From: Methylobacterium fujisawaense
GTDB lineage: Bacteria > Pseudomonadota > Alphaproteobacteria > Rhizobiales > Beijerinckiaceae
Reading direction: 5' to 3'
NCBI RefSeq assembly: GCF_014138435.1
Contig: NZ_JACJIM010000002.1
Location: 62,001-126,000 of the forward strand
DNA length: 64,000 bases
In this document: piece after piece, positions 16,798-26,444 of the stretch
Position numbering within the stretch: the stretch's first letter is position 1
Layout of the letters: every line of letters begins with the position of its first letter
The notes under the pieces: model-generated
Database searches by the model: none
Told to the model about the DNA's origin: nothing
What the model saw: only the letters and a program-made list of their open reading frames with translations
Translations under genes and position numbers: made by a program

Positions 16798-18078
16798 ATG
16801 ACGGACCGACCGATCGCCTTCGATCTCACGCGCCTCGTCACGCGCCTGCGTCACGCCAGCCCGTCCGGGATCGACCGCGTCGACCTCGCCTACGCCCGCG
16901 CCTTCCTCGGCTCGGCCGAGACAGGTGTCGGCGTCGTCTCCACAGCCGTCGGACCGCGCATTCTCGATCGCGCGCAGGCTCTGGAGATCGTCGAGGCGGT
17001 GGCGGCCGGCTGGGTCGAGGACCGGGACGCCGCCTCGGACCCGGTCTATCGGCGGCTCGCCGCCCTCTGCGGGGATCCGGCCGCGGGACCGGCAGCCCTC
17101 TCGGAGACGCCGGCCAACACCGCCGACCGGCGGCGGATCCAGGCGCGGAAGACGCTCGACATCGCCCTGCGCGGCCGGTCGGTCGCCACGCTGCCCCGGG
17201 ATGCGCTCTACCTCCACACGTCGCATCTGCGCCTCGACGATCCGCGGCGGTTCGACTGGCTCTACACGCGGCGGGACGTGCGGGCCGCCTTCTTCGTCCA
17301 CGATCTGATCCCGATCACCCATCCCGAATACGGCCGGTCCGGCGAGGCCGACCGCCACCGGGCGCGCCTGCGCACGATCGGCCGGCACGCCGCCGCGATC
17401 CTGGTGAATTCGGAGGATACCGGCCGGCGCACCCTCGCGCATCTCGCCGCCGAGGGGTTCGGCCGGCCGCCGGTGGCCGTGGGCCATCTCGGGGTCGAGC
17501 CCGCCTTCGGGCGCACGGGACCGCGGTTCAGGCCGGACCGGCCGACCTTCCTGGTCTGCGGCACCATCGAATCGCGCAAGAACCACCTGCTGCTGTTCCA
17601 GATCTGGCGGCACTTGGCCGAGCGGCACGGGGCTGCCACGCCCCGGCTCATCGTCGTCGGGCGCCGGGGCTGGGAGGCCGAGAGCGCGATCGACATGCTC
17701 GAACGCTGCCCTGGCGTGCAGGCCCATGTCATCGAGGCGTCGGGGTTGTCCACGCACGGGCTGGCCGCGCTGATGCGCAGCTGCACGGGATTGCTGATGC
17801 CGTCCTTCACGGAGGGCTACGGCATCCCCGTGGTCGAGGCCGCGGCTTCGGGTCTGCCGGTCATCGCCTCCGAAATCCCCGTCCATCGGGAGATCGCCGA
17901 CGGGTTCGCCCTGTTCCGCGACCCTCTGGACGGGCCGGGCTGGATCGAAGCGATCGAGGCCTTTGCGCAGCCCGCCGCGTCCCTGCGCGCCGAACTGGCG
18001 GGACGTCTGGACGGATATCGACCGCCGGACTGGCCCGCGCATTTCGCCGCCGTGACCCCCACCCTGGCCATGCTCTGA
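16798..18078 (+). CDS. Family 4 glycosyltransferase
   Basis: This 426-residue enzyme starts after AGAGGA at ATG 16798. The C-terminal GT-B half has LVCGTIESRKNHLLLFQIW, LIVVGRRGWE and PSFTEGYGIPVVEAAASGLPV, the E-x7-E nucleotide-sugar motif of GT4. The N-terminal half (DLTRLVTRLRHASPSGIDRVD) resembles mannosyltransferases of polysaccharide pathways. No other polysaccharide genes are adjacent. It is the first chromosomal gene beyond the prophage att site. Confidence 0.88.
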   Translation: MTDRPIAFDLTRLVTRLRHASPSGIDRVDLAYARAFLGSAETGVGVVSTAVGPRILDRAQALEIVEAVAAGWVEDRDAASDPVYRRLAALCGDPAAGPAALSETPANTADRRRIQARKTLDIALRGRSVATLPRDALYLHTSHLRLDDPRRFDWLYTRRDVRAAFFVHDLIPITHPEYGRSGEADRHRARLRTIGRHAAAILVNSEDTGRRTLAHLAAEGFGRPPVAVGHLGVEPAFGRTGPRFRPDRPTFLVCGTIESRKNHLLLFQIWRHLAERHGAATPRLIVVGRRGWEAESAIDMLERCPGVQAHVIEASGLSTHGLAALMRSCTGLLMPSFTEGYGIPVVEAAASGLPVIASEIPVHREIADGFALFRDPLDGPGWIEAIEAFAQPAASLRAELAGRLDGYRPPDWPAHFAAVTPTLAML

Positions 18079-18216
18079 CCGAGCCGTTCCGGTTTGATGT
18101 CCGGTCGCGCCGCCTGCGCGCCCGGCCGCACAAGTTGCGCCGCTCGGGTCTGACGAATAAGGAAAAGCGTCAGTCAACCAGCCTGGCCGAGAGCGGGCGG
18201 AACGGAGATCCTGCCG

Positions 18217-18537
18217 ATGCGGGTGGTCGACCTCGATCGCGATACGGTCAAGCGCGGGCTCAGCGACGGCTCGATGCTGATCATCGATGTGCGTGAGCCG
18301 CAAGAATTCGAGGCCGGGCACATCCCCGGTTCCGTCTCGCATCCCCTCTCCAGCTTCGATCCGCAGGCGGTGGCGGATCTCGTGGCCGCCGATGGTCGGC
18401 GCGCGGTCTTCTCGTGCGGCTCGGGCGTCCGCTCGATCCACGCGCTGATGGCCGTGCAGAATGCCGGACTCGATCTCGCCGAACACTACAAAGGCGGGTT
18501 CAAGGACTGGTACAGCGCAGGTGAGACGATCGCCTGA
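18217..18537 (+). CDS. Single-domain rhodanese-like protein
   Basis: This 106-residue protein is a complete rhodanese fold: LIIDVREPQEFEAGHIPGS, the active-site loop FSCGSGVRS with Cys67, and YKGGFKDWYSAGE. Single-domain rhodaneses transfer sulfane sulfur to thiols or other proteins. It has no secretion signal and is probably cytoplasmic. It lies 145 bases before the efflux operon but shares no obvious function with it. Confidence 0.9.
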   Translation: MRVVDLDRDTVKRGLSDGSMLIIDVREPQEFEAGHIPGSVSHPLSSFDPQAVADLVAADGRRAVFSCGSGVRSIHALMAVQNAGLDLAEHYKGGFKDWYSAGETIA

Positions 18538-18682
18538 CCTCCGGATTCAATCCGGTACACGAGACCGTGATGTGCGCTCGCGCACAAGCAACAGCGTGGC
18601 GCGCGGGTTAGGCCGCACCCGCGGCGGAACAATCGTCAAGCTCGGCGCGACCGCACGGTCAGCCAACGGACAGCAGGACCCG

Positions 18683-19837
18683 ATGCGCAGCCGGCTTCCC
18701 AGCCTTCTCACCCTCTTGTCAGCCCTCGTCGCGGGTCTCGCGGCAGGTCCCCTCACCCCGGCGGCCCGCGCCCAGGCGCCGGGCGGGCCGCCGCCGAAGG
18801 TCACCGTGGCCAAGCCCGTGGTGCGCCAGATCGTCGAGCAGGACCAGTATACTGGTCGCTTCGACGCGATCGATTACGTCGAGGTCCGGGCCCGCGTCAC
18901 CGGATATCTCGAGAAGATCAACTTCGTCGACGGCCAGACGGTGAAGAAGGGGGATGTGCTGTTCGTCATCGACCGGCGCCCCTACAAGGCGGCCCTGGAG
19001 CAGGCCCAGGCCGCGCTGGCCTCGGCCAAGGCGCGCCAGTCCTTCTCGCAGACGGATCTCGAGCGCGCGCAGACCCTGTCCCGCAGCGGCAACATCTCCG
19101 AACAGGTGACCGACCAGCGCCGGCAGGCCTCCCAGACGGCCCAGGCCGACGTCGACAGCGCGCAGGCCGCCCTCAACAACGCCCAGCTGAACTACGATTT
19201 CAGCGAGGTGAAGGCGCCCATCAACGGCCGCATCAGCCGGCGCCTCGTGACCGAGGGCAACATCGTCAGCGCCGACCAGACGATGCTGACCACGATCGTC
19301 TCGCTCGATCCGATCTATTTCAGCTACACGGTCGATGAGAAGGCGTTCCTCAAGTACCAGAACAGCCTCGGCATCGGGATGGGCCAGACCCAGCAGGGCA
19401 AGGGCGTGCCGATCCTGATCTCGCTGTCCGGCGAGGCGAAGCCGACCCGCAAGGGCACCCTCGACTTCGTCGACAACCGCGTCGACAACGCCACCGGCAC
19501 GATCCTGCTGCGCGCCACCGTCCCGAACGCGGACCTGTTCATCAAGCCCGGCCTGTTCGGCATCGTCGCGATGCCGGCGACGAAGCCCTTCCAGGGCGTG
19601 CTGGTCCCCGACGAGGCGGTTGCCGCCAACCAGGACAAGCGCATCGTCTACGTGGTGGGGCCCGAGAACGTCATCCAGCAGAAGGATGTCGTACTGGGAC
19701 CGAAGGTCGACGGCTACCGGGTGATCCAGTCGGGGCTGAAGGGCGACGAGACCATCGTGGTCAACGGCCTCGCCCGGGTCCGGCCGGGGGCGAAGGTCAC
19801 GCCCGAGACCGTCGAGTTGCCGCCGAGCAAGACTTGA
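18683..19837 (+). CDS. RND efflux periplasmic adaptor (membrane fusion) protein
   Basis: The product is 384 residues with an N-terminal signal peptide (LLTLLSALVAGLAAG, cleavage near AARAQA). It lacks a lipobox Cys, unlike AcrA. The lipoyl half-motifs (ARVTGYLEKINFVDGQTVKKGDVLF and APINGRISRRLVTEGNIV) flank a helical hairpin at residues ~95-165. The beta-barrel and membrane-proximal domains follow. It bridges the inner-membrane pump encoded next with an outer-membrane channel, which is not encoded here. Confidence 0.93.
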   Translation: MRSRLPSLLTLLSALVAGLAAGPLTPAARAQAPGGPPPKVTVAKPVVRQIVEQDQYTGRFDAIDYVEVRARVTGYLEKINFVDGQTVKKGDVLFVIDRRPYKAALEQAQAALASAKARQSFSQTDLERAQTLSRSGNISEQVTDQRRQASQTAQADVDSAQAALNNAQLNYDFSEVKAPINGRISRRLVTEGNIVSADQTMLTTIVSLDPIYFSYTVDEKAFLKYQNSLGIGMGQTQQGKGVPILISLSGEAKPTRKGTLDFVDNRVDNATGTILLRATVPNADLFIKPGLFGIVAMPATKPFQGVLVPDEAVAANQDKRIVYVVGPENVIQQKDVVLGPKVDGYRVIQSGLKGDETIVVNGLARVRPGAKVTPETVELPPSKT

Positions 19838-19944
19838 GCCCGCGCGGCTCGTCACGAATGCCTTCGTGCGCGCCCCAGGGTGCGCCCCGCACCGACGACG
19901 CAGGGCCCCGTCCGGGAGACCGGCGGGCCTCAGAGGTTTGACCG

Positions 19945-22900
19945 ATGCGTTTCGCCCATTTCTTCGTCGACAGGCCGATCTTCGCGTCGGTCACGTCGAT
20001 CGTGTTCCTGATCCTCGGCTTCGTGGCCTACGAGAGCCTCCCGGTCTCGCAGTATCCCGAGATCGTGCCGCCGACCGTGACGGTGCGCGCCTCCTATCCG
20101 GGCGCCAATGCCGAGACCGTGGCCGCCACGATCGCGACGCCGATCGAGCAGGAGGTCAACGGCGTCGACAACATGCTCTACATGACGTCGTTGTCGACCA
20201 ACGACGGCAACATGCTGCTGACCGTGACCTTCAAGGTCGGCACCAACCTCGATATCGCCAACGTGCTGGTGCAGAACCGGCTCTCGGTGGCGCAGCCGCG
20301 CCTGCCGCCGGACGTGCGCAACCTCGGCGTCACGGTGCGCAAGGCCTCCCCCGACCTGATGCTGGTCGTGCACCTGCTCTCGCCGAACAAGACCTACGAC
20401 CAGAACTACCTCGCCAACTACATCTACCTGAACATCCGCGACGAGCTGCTGCGCCTCGACGGCGTCGGCGACATCACGATCTTCGGCGGCAACGAGTATG
20501 CCGAGCGCATCTGGGTCGATCCCAACAAGCTCGCCGCCTACGGACTGTCGGTCACCGACGTCACCACGGCCCTGCAGGAGCAGAACGTCCAGGTGGCGGC
20601 CGGCCAACTCAACGGTCCGCCCGCGGCCAAGAGCGAGGCGTTCCAGCTCGTCGTTCAGTCGCAGGCGCGGTTCAAGACGCCCGAGCAGTTCGCCGAGGTG
20701 ATCATCAAGGCGCAGGACGGGCGCCTCGTCCGGGTGAAGGACATCGCCCGCGTCGAGATGGGCCAGAAGGACTACACGACCAACTCGTTCCTGAACGACA
20801 CGCCCGCGGTGGGCATCGGCGCCTTCCAGCGGCCGGGCACGAACGCGCTGGACGCGGCGGCGTCGGTCAAGAAGGTGATGGAGGAGGTCAAGAAGAAATT
20901 CCCGCCGGACGTCGAGTACCGCATCGCCTACAACCCGACGGAGTTCATCGAGGAATCGATCCACGAGGTCTACAAGACCCTGTTCGAGGCCGTCGGCCTC
21001 GTCGTCATCGTGGTGCTGGTCTTCCTCCAGAGCTGGCGCACCGCGCTGATTCCGGTGATCGCGATTCCCGTGTCGCTGATCGGCACCTTCGCGGCGATGG
21101 CGGCCTTCGGCTTCTCGCTGAACAACCTGACCCTGTTCGGGCTGGTTCTCGCCATCGGCATCGTGGTCGACGACGCCATCGTGGTGGTGGAGAACGTCGA
21201 GCGCAACATGGCCGAGGGCCTGTCGCCGGGGGACGCCGCCCACAAGACCATGGACGAGGTCGGCGGCGCGGTCATCGCCATCGCGCTGGTGCTCGCCGCG
21301 GTGTTCGTGCCCACGGCGTTCATCCCGGGCATCTCGGGCCAGTTCTACAAGCAGTTCGCGCTGACCATCGCGGCCTCGACGCTGATCTCGGCCTTCAACT
21401 CGCTGACCCTGTCGCCGGCGCTCTGCAAGCTGCTGCTGGTCCCGCATCATGCGCGCAAGGAGCCGAAATTCTTCCTGACGCGGTTCGTGAACTGGCTGGC
21501 GAACGGCTTCAACCGCGCCTTCGACGCGACGTCAAACGCCTACGGCCGGACGATCCGCGTCCTGACCGGCGGCATCGTCGGCCTGGGCGTGATGCTGCTG
21601 GTCTATGCGGCCGTGATCGCCGGGACGCTCCATCTGGCGCAGACGACGCCCACGGGCTTCATCCCGGACCAGGACCAGGGTTACCTGATCGGCGTCGTCC
21701 AGCTCCCGTCCGGCTCGTCCCTCGACCGCACCACGGAGGTGTGTCTGCGCGCCGCCAAGCAGGCCCGGACCGTCGACGGCGTGGCCAACGCGGTGATCAT
21801 CGCGGGCTTCGACGGCGCGACCTTCACCAACACGACCAATGCCGGCGTGATGTTCCTGACCCTCAAGGGGGCGAAGGAGCGCGCGGAGGTCGGTCGAAGC
21901 GCGGCCGTCATCACCGGCGACGTGCTGAAGGCCACCTCCGACATCCAGGAGGCGCGGGTCATCGTGATCCCGCCGCCGCCCGTCCGCGGCCTCGGCAACG
22001 GCGGCGGCTTCAAGATGCAGATCGAGAGCCGCCAGTCGTCGGATATCGGCCCGCTCATGGCCGCGGCCGGCGAGGTGATCGCTCAGGCCAACCAGAGCGC
22101 GGACGTGCAGCGCGTCTTCACGACCTTCGATAACTCGACGCCGCAGCTGTTCCTCGACATCGACCGTACCATCGCCCGGATGCTGAACGTGCCGCTGGCG
22201 AACGTGTTCTCGTCGGTCCAGGCGGATCTCGGCGGCACCTACGTCAACGACTTCAACACGCTGGGCCGGATCTATCAGGTGCGCCTGCAGGGCGACGCGG
22301 CGTTCCGCACCTCGGTGCAGGACATCTCGCAGATCAAGGTGCGCTCCTCCACCGGCGCGCTGGTGCCCATGGGCACCCTCGCCTCGGTGCGGGACGTGAC
22401 CGGTCCGCAGATCGTGCAGCGGTTCAACCTCTACTACTCGGTCCCGGTCCAGGGCGTGGCCAAGCCGGGCGTCTCGACTGGTCAGGCGCTGACCGCCATG
22501 GAGGAGATCGCCAAGAAGGCTTTGCCCGACGGCTACTCCTACGACTGGACCGAGATCGCCTACCAGCAGAAGGCCGCGAGCGGCACCGCGGGCGCGGTCT
22601 TCGCCCTCGGCGTGCTGCTGGTCTTCCTCGTCCTCGCCGCGCAGTACGAATCCTGGGCGCTGCCGCTGGCGATCCTGCTGGTGGTGCCGACCGGGGTGCT
22701 GGCGGCGCTCGCGGGCGTGCAGTTCCGCGGCCAGGACAACAACATCCTGACCCAGATCGGCCTGATCGTGCTCATCGGCCTCGCGGCGAAGAACGCGATC
22801 CTGATCGTCGAGTTCGCCCACGACATCGAGCAGCGGGAGCATCGCGGCCCGGTGGAGGCGGCGGTGGAAGCCTGCCGCCTGCGGCTGCGCCCGATCCTGA

Positions 22901-23142
22901 TGACCGCCTTCGCGTTCATCCTGGGCACCCTGCCGCTGGTGATCGCCACCGGCCCCGGCGCCGAGATGCGTCAGGCGCTCGGCACGGCGGTGTTCTTCGG
23001 GATGATCGGCGCGACCTTCTTCGGCCTGTTCCTCACGCCGGTCTTCTACGTGGTGATCCGCCACTTCTCGCTCTGGATCGGGCGGTTCCGGAAGAAGCAC
23101 ACCCACGGTGATTCCGGCGGCGCCGCGCCCGCCCACGGCTGA
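19945..23142 (+). CDS. RND multidrug efflux permease (HAE1 family)
   Basis: This 1065-residue protein has the AcrB layout: TM1 at residues ~10-30, a porter domain to ~330, TM2-6, a second porter domain and TM8-12. Proton-relay residues are visible as the Asp pair in GIVVDDAIVVVENVERNM and the Lys in GLAAKNAILIVEFAHD. The start MRFAHFFVDRPIFASV is standard. It follows the adaptor gene by 107 bases, so the two form an adaptor-pump operon ending at a hairpin at 23170. Substrates cannot be told from sequence. Confidence 0.96.
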   Translation: MRFAHFFVDRPIFASVTSIVFLILGFVAYESLPVSQYPEIVPPTVTVRASYPGANAETVAATIATPIEQEVNGVDNMLYMTSLSTNDGNMLLTVTFKVGTNLDIANVLVQNRLSVAQPRLPPDVRNLGVTVRKASPDLMLVVHLLSPNKTYDQNYLANYIYLNIRDELLRLDGVGDITIFGGNEYAERIWVDPNKLAAYGLSVTDVTTALQEQNVQVAAGQLNGPPAAKSEAFQLVVQSQARFKTPEQFAEVIIKAQDGRLVRVKDIARVEMGQKDYTTNSFLNDTPAVGIGAFQRPGTNALDAAASVKKVMEEVKKKFPPDVEYRIAYNPTEFIEESIHEVYKTLFEAVGLVVIVVLVFLQSWRTALIPVIAIPVSLIGTFAAMAAFGFSLNNLTLFGLVLAIGIVVDDAIVVVENVERNMAEGLSPGDAAHKTMDEVGGAVIAIALVLAAVFVPTAFIPGISGQFYKQFALTIAASTLISAFNSLTLSPALCKLLLVPHHARKEPKFFLTRFVNWLANGFNRAFDATSNAYGRTIRVLTGGIVGLGVMLLVYAAVIAGTLHLAQTTPTGFIPDQDQGYLIGVVQLPSGSSLDRTTEVCLRAAKQARTVDGVANAVIIAGFDGATFTNTTNAGVMFLTLKGAKERAEVGRSAAVITGDVLKATSDIQEARVIVIPPPPVRGLGNGGGFKMQIESRQSSDIGPLMAAAGEVIAQANQSADVQRVFTTFDNSTPQLFLDIDRTIARMLNVPLANVFSSVQADLGGTYVNDFNTLGRIYQVRLQGDAAFRTSVQDISQIKVRSSTGALVPMGTLASVRDVTGPQIVQRFNLYYSVPVQGVAKPGVSTGQALTAMEEIAKKALPDGYSYDWTEIAYQQKAASGTAGAVFALGVLLVFLVLAAQYESWALPLAILLVVPTGVLAALAGVQFRGQDNNILTQIGLIVLIGLAAKNAILIVEFAHDIEQREHRGPVEAAVEACRLRLRPILMTAFAFILGTLPLVIATGPGAEMRQALGTAVFFGMIGATFFGLFLTPVFYVVIRHFSLWIGRFRKKHTHGDSGGAAPAHG

Positions 23143-23169
23143 CGGGCACACTCTCGGCTGCCGTATCCT

Positions 23170-23209
23170 GAAAGCCGCGCCGGATCCGCGAGGATCGGGC
23201 GCGGCTTTC
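23170..23209 (+). terminator. Strong hairpin downstream of the RND pump gene
   Basis: Perfect 12-base arms GAAAGCCGCGCC (23170-23181) and GGCGCGGCTTTC (23198-23209) enclose a 16-base loop. There is only a short T tract. Position right after the pump gene supports transcription termination. Confidence 0.7.
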
Positions 23210-23248
23210 GCGCGACGGGCGGGCGCGCCCGGTGTAGAGGCTGGCGCC

Positions 23249-23767
23249 ATGCACGCCCTCGGTCGCCTCATTCTCGGGGCCTTCGCCCTCCTGCTCGCTG
23301 TTCCGGCGGGCTTCGTGGTTCTCGTCCTGGCACTGCTCGTCGATCCGGCCGCGCAGGCCTGGCTGAGCGGCGGGGCGCTCGCCGGCCTCGACATGGCCCT
23401 GTCGGACCTCTCGGCCGGGCTCCCGCCGGAGGGACTCGCCCTGTTCGTCGCCGGCCTCGCCAAGGCGCTGTTCGTGCTGCTGTTCGTGCCCCCGGCCCTG
23501 ATCGGTCTCGGCGGGGAGATCCTCGGATGTCGCGGCCTCCTGTGGTACGGCGCCGGCTGCGGCCTGCTCACCGCCGCCCTCCCCTGGCTGACGCGCGGCG
23601 CGCTCCGGTCCGGCGGGGCAACCCGGGATGCCGCCCTCCTCGCCGGCGAGGTGCGCCTGACGCTGATCCTGTTCGTGGTCGGCGCGAGTGCGGGCTTGGT
23701 CTACTGGCTGGTCGCGGGGCGCGGCGCCGGGCGCATCCGCGAGGCCGACCTCTCCGAGGATGCCTGA
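23249..23767 (+). CDS. Hypothetical integral membrane protein
   Basis: The product has 172 residues from ATG 23249 (MHALGRLILGAFALLL). About four hydrophobic segments are seen: residues ~5-30, 70-90, 92-118 and 140-160. The C-terminus is short and charged (RIREADLSEDA). No known family was recognised. The upstream in-frame extension crosses the terminator hairpin and was rejected as coding. Confidence 0.65.
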   Translation: MHALGRLILGAFALLLAVPAGFVVLVLALLVDPAAQAWLSGGALAGLDMALSDLSAGLPPEGLALFVAGLAKALFVLLFVPPALIGLGGEILGCRGLLWYGAGCGLLTAALPWLTRGALRSGGATRDAALLAGEVRLTLILFVVGASAGLVYWLVAGRGAGRIREADLSEDA

Positions 23768-23841
23768 CGGCTCCCGGCGACGTCGCCCTTGGCCGCGGAC
23801 ACGCGGGCGCGCTACAGGAGGCCGCTACGACACGGTATCCG

Positions 23842-24621
23842 ATGCTCGCCCTGCGCTCCCTCGCCTTCAACATCTGCTTCTACGCCGTCACGGCGGTCCT
23901 GGCGGTCGCCGGCCTGCCCATGCTGGTCTCCGGCCGGTCGGTTCTGCGGCTGGCCCGCGCCTGGGGGCGGATCACCCTGTGGCTGCTGCGCGTCGTCGCC
24001 GGAACGCGGGTCGAGTTCCGTGGGCTGGAGAGCATCCCGACGGGTCCCCTGCTGGTGGCGGCCAAGCACCAGTCGGCCCTTGAGACCCTGGCCCTCTGCA
24101 CGGTGCTGCCGAACTTCGCCTACGTCCTGAAGAAGGAGCTGCTGCTGATCCCCCTGATCGGCTGGTACTTGTCGCGCAGCGGCATGGTGGCGATCGACCG
24201 GTCCAAGGGCACCCGGGCCATGAGCCTGATGAATGCCGCGGCCGGCGCGGCGATCCAGGACGGGCGCCAGCTCATCATCTTTCCCGAGGGCACCCGCCGG
24301 CCGGTCGGCGCGCCGCCCGCCTACAAGCAGGGACTCTCGCATCTCTACACCGCCCTGAAGGTCCCCTGCCTGCCCGTCGCGCTGAACACCGGCCTGTTCT
24401 GGTCGCGCAACAGCCTCGTGCGCCGGCCGGGCACGGCGGTGATCGAATTCCTGCCGCCCATCCCGCCCGGCCTGCCCCGCCAGGAGTTCCAGGCGCTGGT
24501 CCAGGACCGGCTCGAGACGGCCTCGAACGCCCTCGTCGACGGTGGCCTCGCAGGCTGCGCGGCAGACGGCCATGCCGTACCGGCGGACGAGGCACCGGCC
24601 GTGACCGCGCCGCGCCGCTGA
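23842..24621 (+). CDS. plsC: 1-acyl-sn-glycerol-3-phosphate acyltransferase (PlsC family)
   Basis: This 259-residue enzyme adds the second acyl chain to lysophosphatidic acid in phospholipid synthesis. Motif I is AKHQSALETL (H-x4-E, where most members have Asp). Motif III is IIFPEGTRRP, and LPVALNTGLFW is motif IV. A hydrophobic N-terminus (residues ~5-30) anchors it in the inner membrane. The ~40-residue C-terminal tail is variable. The alternative long frame starting upstream overlaps the membrane protein gene and was rejected. Confidence 0.88.
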   Translation: MLALRSLAFNICFYAVTAVLAVAGLPMLVSGRSVLRLARAWGRITLWLLRVVAGTRVEFRGLESIPTGPLLVAAKHQSALETLALCTVLPNFAYVLKKELLLIPLIGWYLSRSGMVAIDRSKGTRAMSLMNAAAGAAIQDGRQLIIFPEGTRRPVGAPPAYKQGLSHLYTALKVPCLPVALNTGLFWSRNSLVRRPGTAVIEFLPPIPPGLPRQEFQALVQDRLETASNALVDGGLAGCAADGHAVPADEAPAVTAPRR

Positions 24622-24753
24622 GCCCCGCGCAACCGCCGCGTTCCATCCCGAGGGGCGCTGAGCCAGCTTGTGGATAACGGGCATCGTCGCCACATCTGCC
24701 CTCGGGAACGTCGCGCTTGACGCCTGTGGATATCGCGCGTTAGGTTGGAACAA

Positions 24754-25200
24754 ATGGCGAACAGAAGAGCCCTGTCCTGGTCGGCCGCGCTCCGTGACCT
24801 GAAGGACGATCGCACCCGGAGGCAGGACGTGCGTGAAGAACGCCTCAAGACGACCGCAGGTCTGCGCGGCTCGCCCGCGCTTCCCCTTTCGGCCTGGCGC
24901 GGCCGTTCCGGCCGCCGCTACGTGGTCGGGGTTCATCCGGCCGGGGGCTTCGACCTCGACGAGATGGCCCAGGCCGTGGTGATCGCCGTCCGCCGGGACA
25001 ATGCGGGCATCGCCGAAATGGTCTCGGTGGCCAGCTCCAGCGAGAGTCCCCGCGATCATCTGCGGCGGACTTGGCTCGACCGTGTCCGCCGCCGGGGGGC
25101 CACCGAGATGCACGTGCATCGCCTGGCCGAGAACGACGTCGAGCGGGTGGCGATCGTCGAGGATCTGCAGGTCGACACCGTCGAGCCGGCGCAAGTCTGA
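24754..25200 (+). CDS. Hypothetical protein
   Basis: The product has 148 residues from ATG 24754 (a TTG at 24745 is an alternative start). The N-terminus is strongly basic and charged. The second half (GRRYVVGVHPAGGFDLDEMAQAVVIAVRRD) looks like a small alpha/beta domain, and TEMHVHRLAENDVERVAIVEDL ends it. No known family was recognised. It lies alone between plsC and the DUF2125 gene. Confidence 0.6.
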   Translation: MANRRALSWSAALRDLKDDRTRRQDVREERLKTTAGLRGSPALPLSAWRGRSGRRYVVGVHPAGGFDLDEMAQAVVIAVRRDNAGIAEMVSVASSSESPRDHLRRTWLDRVRRRGATEMHVHRLAENDVERVAIVEDLQVDTVEPAQV

Positions 25201-25337
25201 CCGGAAACGCGACGCGCGCGGACGGATCACGTCCGCAGCGGTCGACCCGGGGCGGCGCTGCCCCAGTTTCGCCCCTTGCATGGCCTCAAGGCGAGGCCGC
25301 GATGTCCCTGCGGGGATCGGGTCGGGGAGCGGAGCGC

Positions 25338-26444
25338 ATGGTGCAGGATCGGACGCGGCCGGAGGGTGCCGACCAGACAGCCCCGGTGGGGCGCGCGCGG
25401 CGATCCCGGCTCGGGCTGTTCCTGCCCTACATCCTGCTCGCCCTCGTGGTGGCGGGCTGGTCGGCCGGCTGGCTGTGGATGCGTGAGCGCGCGGCCGCCG
25501 AGATCGACGGCTGGATCGCCCGGGAGGCGTCGGCCGGGCGCACCTGGACCTGTGCGGACCGCTCGCTCGGTGGCTACCCGTTCCGGCTCGAGCTGCGCTG
25601 CAGCGCCGTCACGCTCGACCGTGCCGACGGACGCTTCCGGCTGGGACCGAGCACCGCGGTGGCGCAGATCTATCAGCCGCGCCTCGTCGTGTTCGAGAGC
25701 GCCGGCCCGTTCCATGTCGAGCAGGGTGCGCTGACCGGAGACGCGTCCTGGTCCGCGCTCCAGGGCAGTTTCCACGGCGCCGCGGATGGCTTCACCCGCG
25801 CCTCGCTGGTCGTCGACAATCCCGATGTCACCGTGAAGGGGGCAGAGCCCGGTCCGATCGCGGTTGCGGGCCGGCACCTCGAACTGCACGCCCGGCCGAG
25901 CCCCGGCCGTTTCGATTCCGACGGTGCGGTGGATCTCAGCTTGCGCCTGAATCAGGCGGCGGTGCCTCAACTCGACGCCCTCACCGGAACACGGGATCCG
26001 GTCGATCTGGCCCTTGATGCGAGCCTGACGCAGGCCACCGTGTTGCGGACCGGGACGGTGGCGCGCGAGCTGGAGCGCTGGCGCCAAGCCGGCGGCAACC
26101 TGGACCTGACGGCCCTGTCGCTGGCCAAGGGCGCACAGCGCGTTCAGGCGAAGGGCACCCTCGCCCTCGATGCCGCGCACCGCCCGGCGGGCCAGATCGA
26201 CCTGCGGGCGGCCGGCGTCGACGCGCTGGTCGGCAGCATCGTCGGCCAGCGCTTCGGCTCGGATCGGGGCGCGCTGGTCGGCCAGCTGGTCGGCGGCCTG
26301 CTGGGGCTGGCCCAGCGTCCGAACCCGGACGCGCCGGCCGACGCGACACCCCTCAAGGCGCTCCCACCCCTGCGGCTCGTCGACGGGAAGGTGGTCTTCA
26401 GCGGATTTCCGATCCCCAACGTCTTCGTGCCGGCGCTGTATTAG
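25338..26444 (+). CDS. DUF2125 domain envelope protein
   Basis: This protein has 368 residues (MVQDRTRPEGADQ start; an ATG at 25302 would add 12 residues). One N-terminal membrane anchor (LFLPYILLALVVAGWSAGWL) is followed by a long beta-rich periplasmic region. The family hallmarks are the RTWTCADRSLGGYPFRLELRC segment and LRLVDGKVVFSGFPI near the end. DUF2125 proteins are conserved in Rhizobiales envelopes; their role is not established. Confidence 0.85.
   Translation: MVQDRTRPEGADQTAPVGRARRSRLGLFLPYILLALVVAGWSAGWLWMRERAAAEIDGWIAREASAGRTWTCADRSLGGYPFRLELRCSAVTLDRADGRFRLGPSTAVAQIYQPRLVVFESAGPFHVEQGALTGDASWSALQGSFHGAADGFTRASLVVDNPDVTVKGAEPGPIAVAGRHLELHARPSPGRFDSDGAVDLSLRLNQAAVPQLDALTGTRDPVDLALDASLTQATVLRTGTVARELERWRQAGGNLDLTALSLAKGAQRVQAKGTLALDAAHRPAGQIDLRAAGVDALVGSIVGQRFGSDRGALVGQLVGGLLGLAQRPNPDAPADATPLKALPPLRLVDGKVVFSGFPIPNVFVPALY

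Noticed and set aside
19930..21450. 506-codon minus-strand frame opposite the RND pump
   Set aside because: It is Asp/Arg/His-rich shadow of a pump gene with all conserved motifs.
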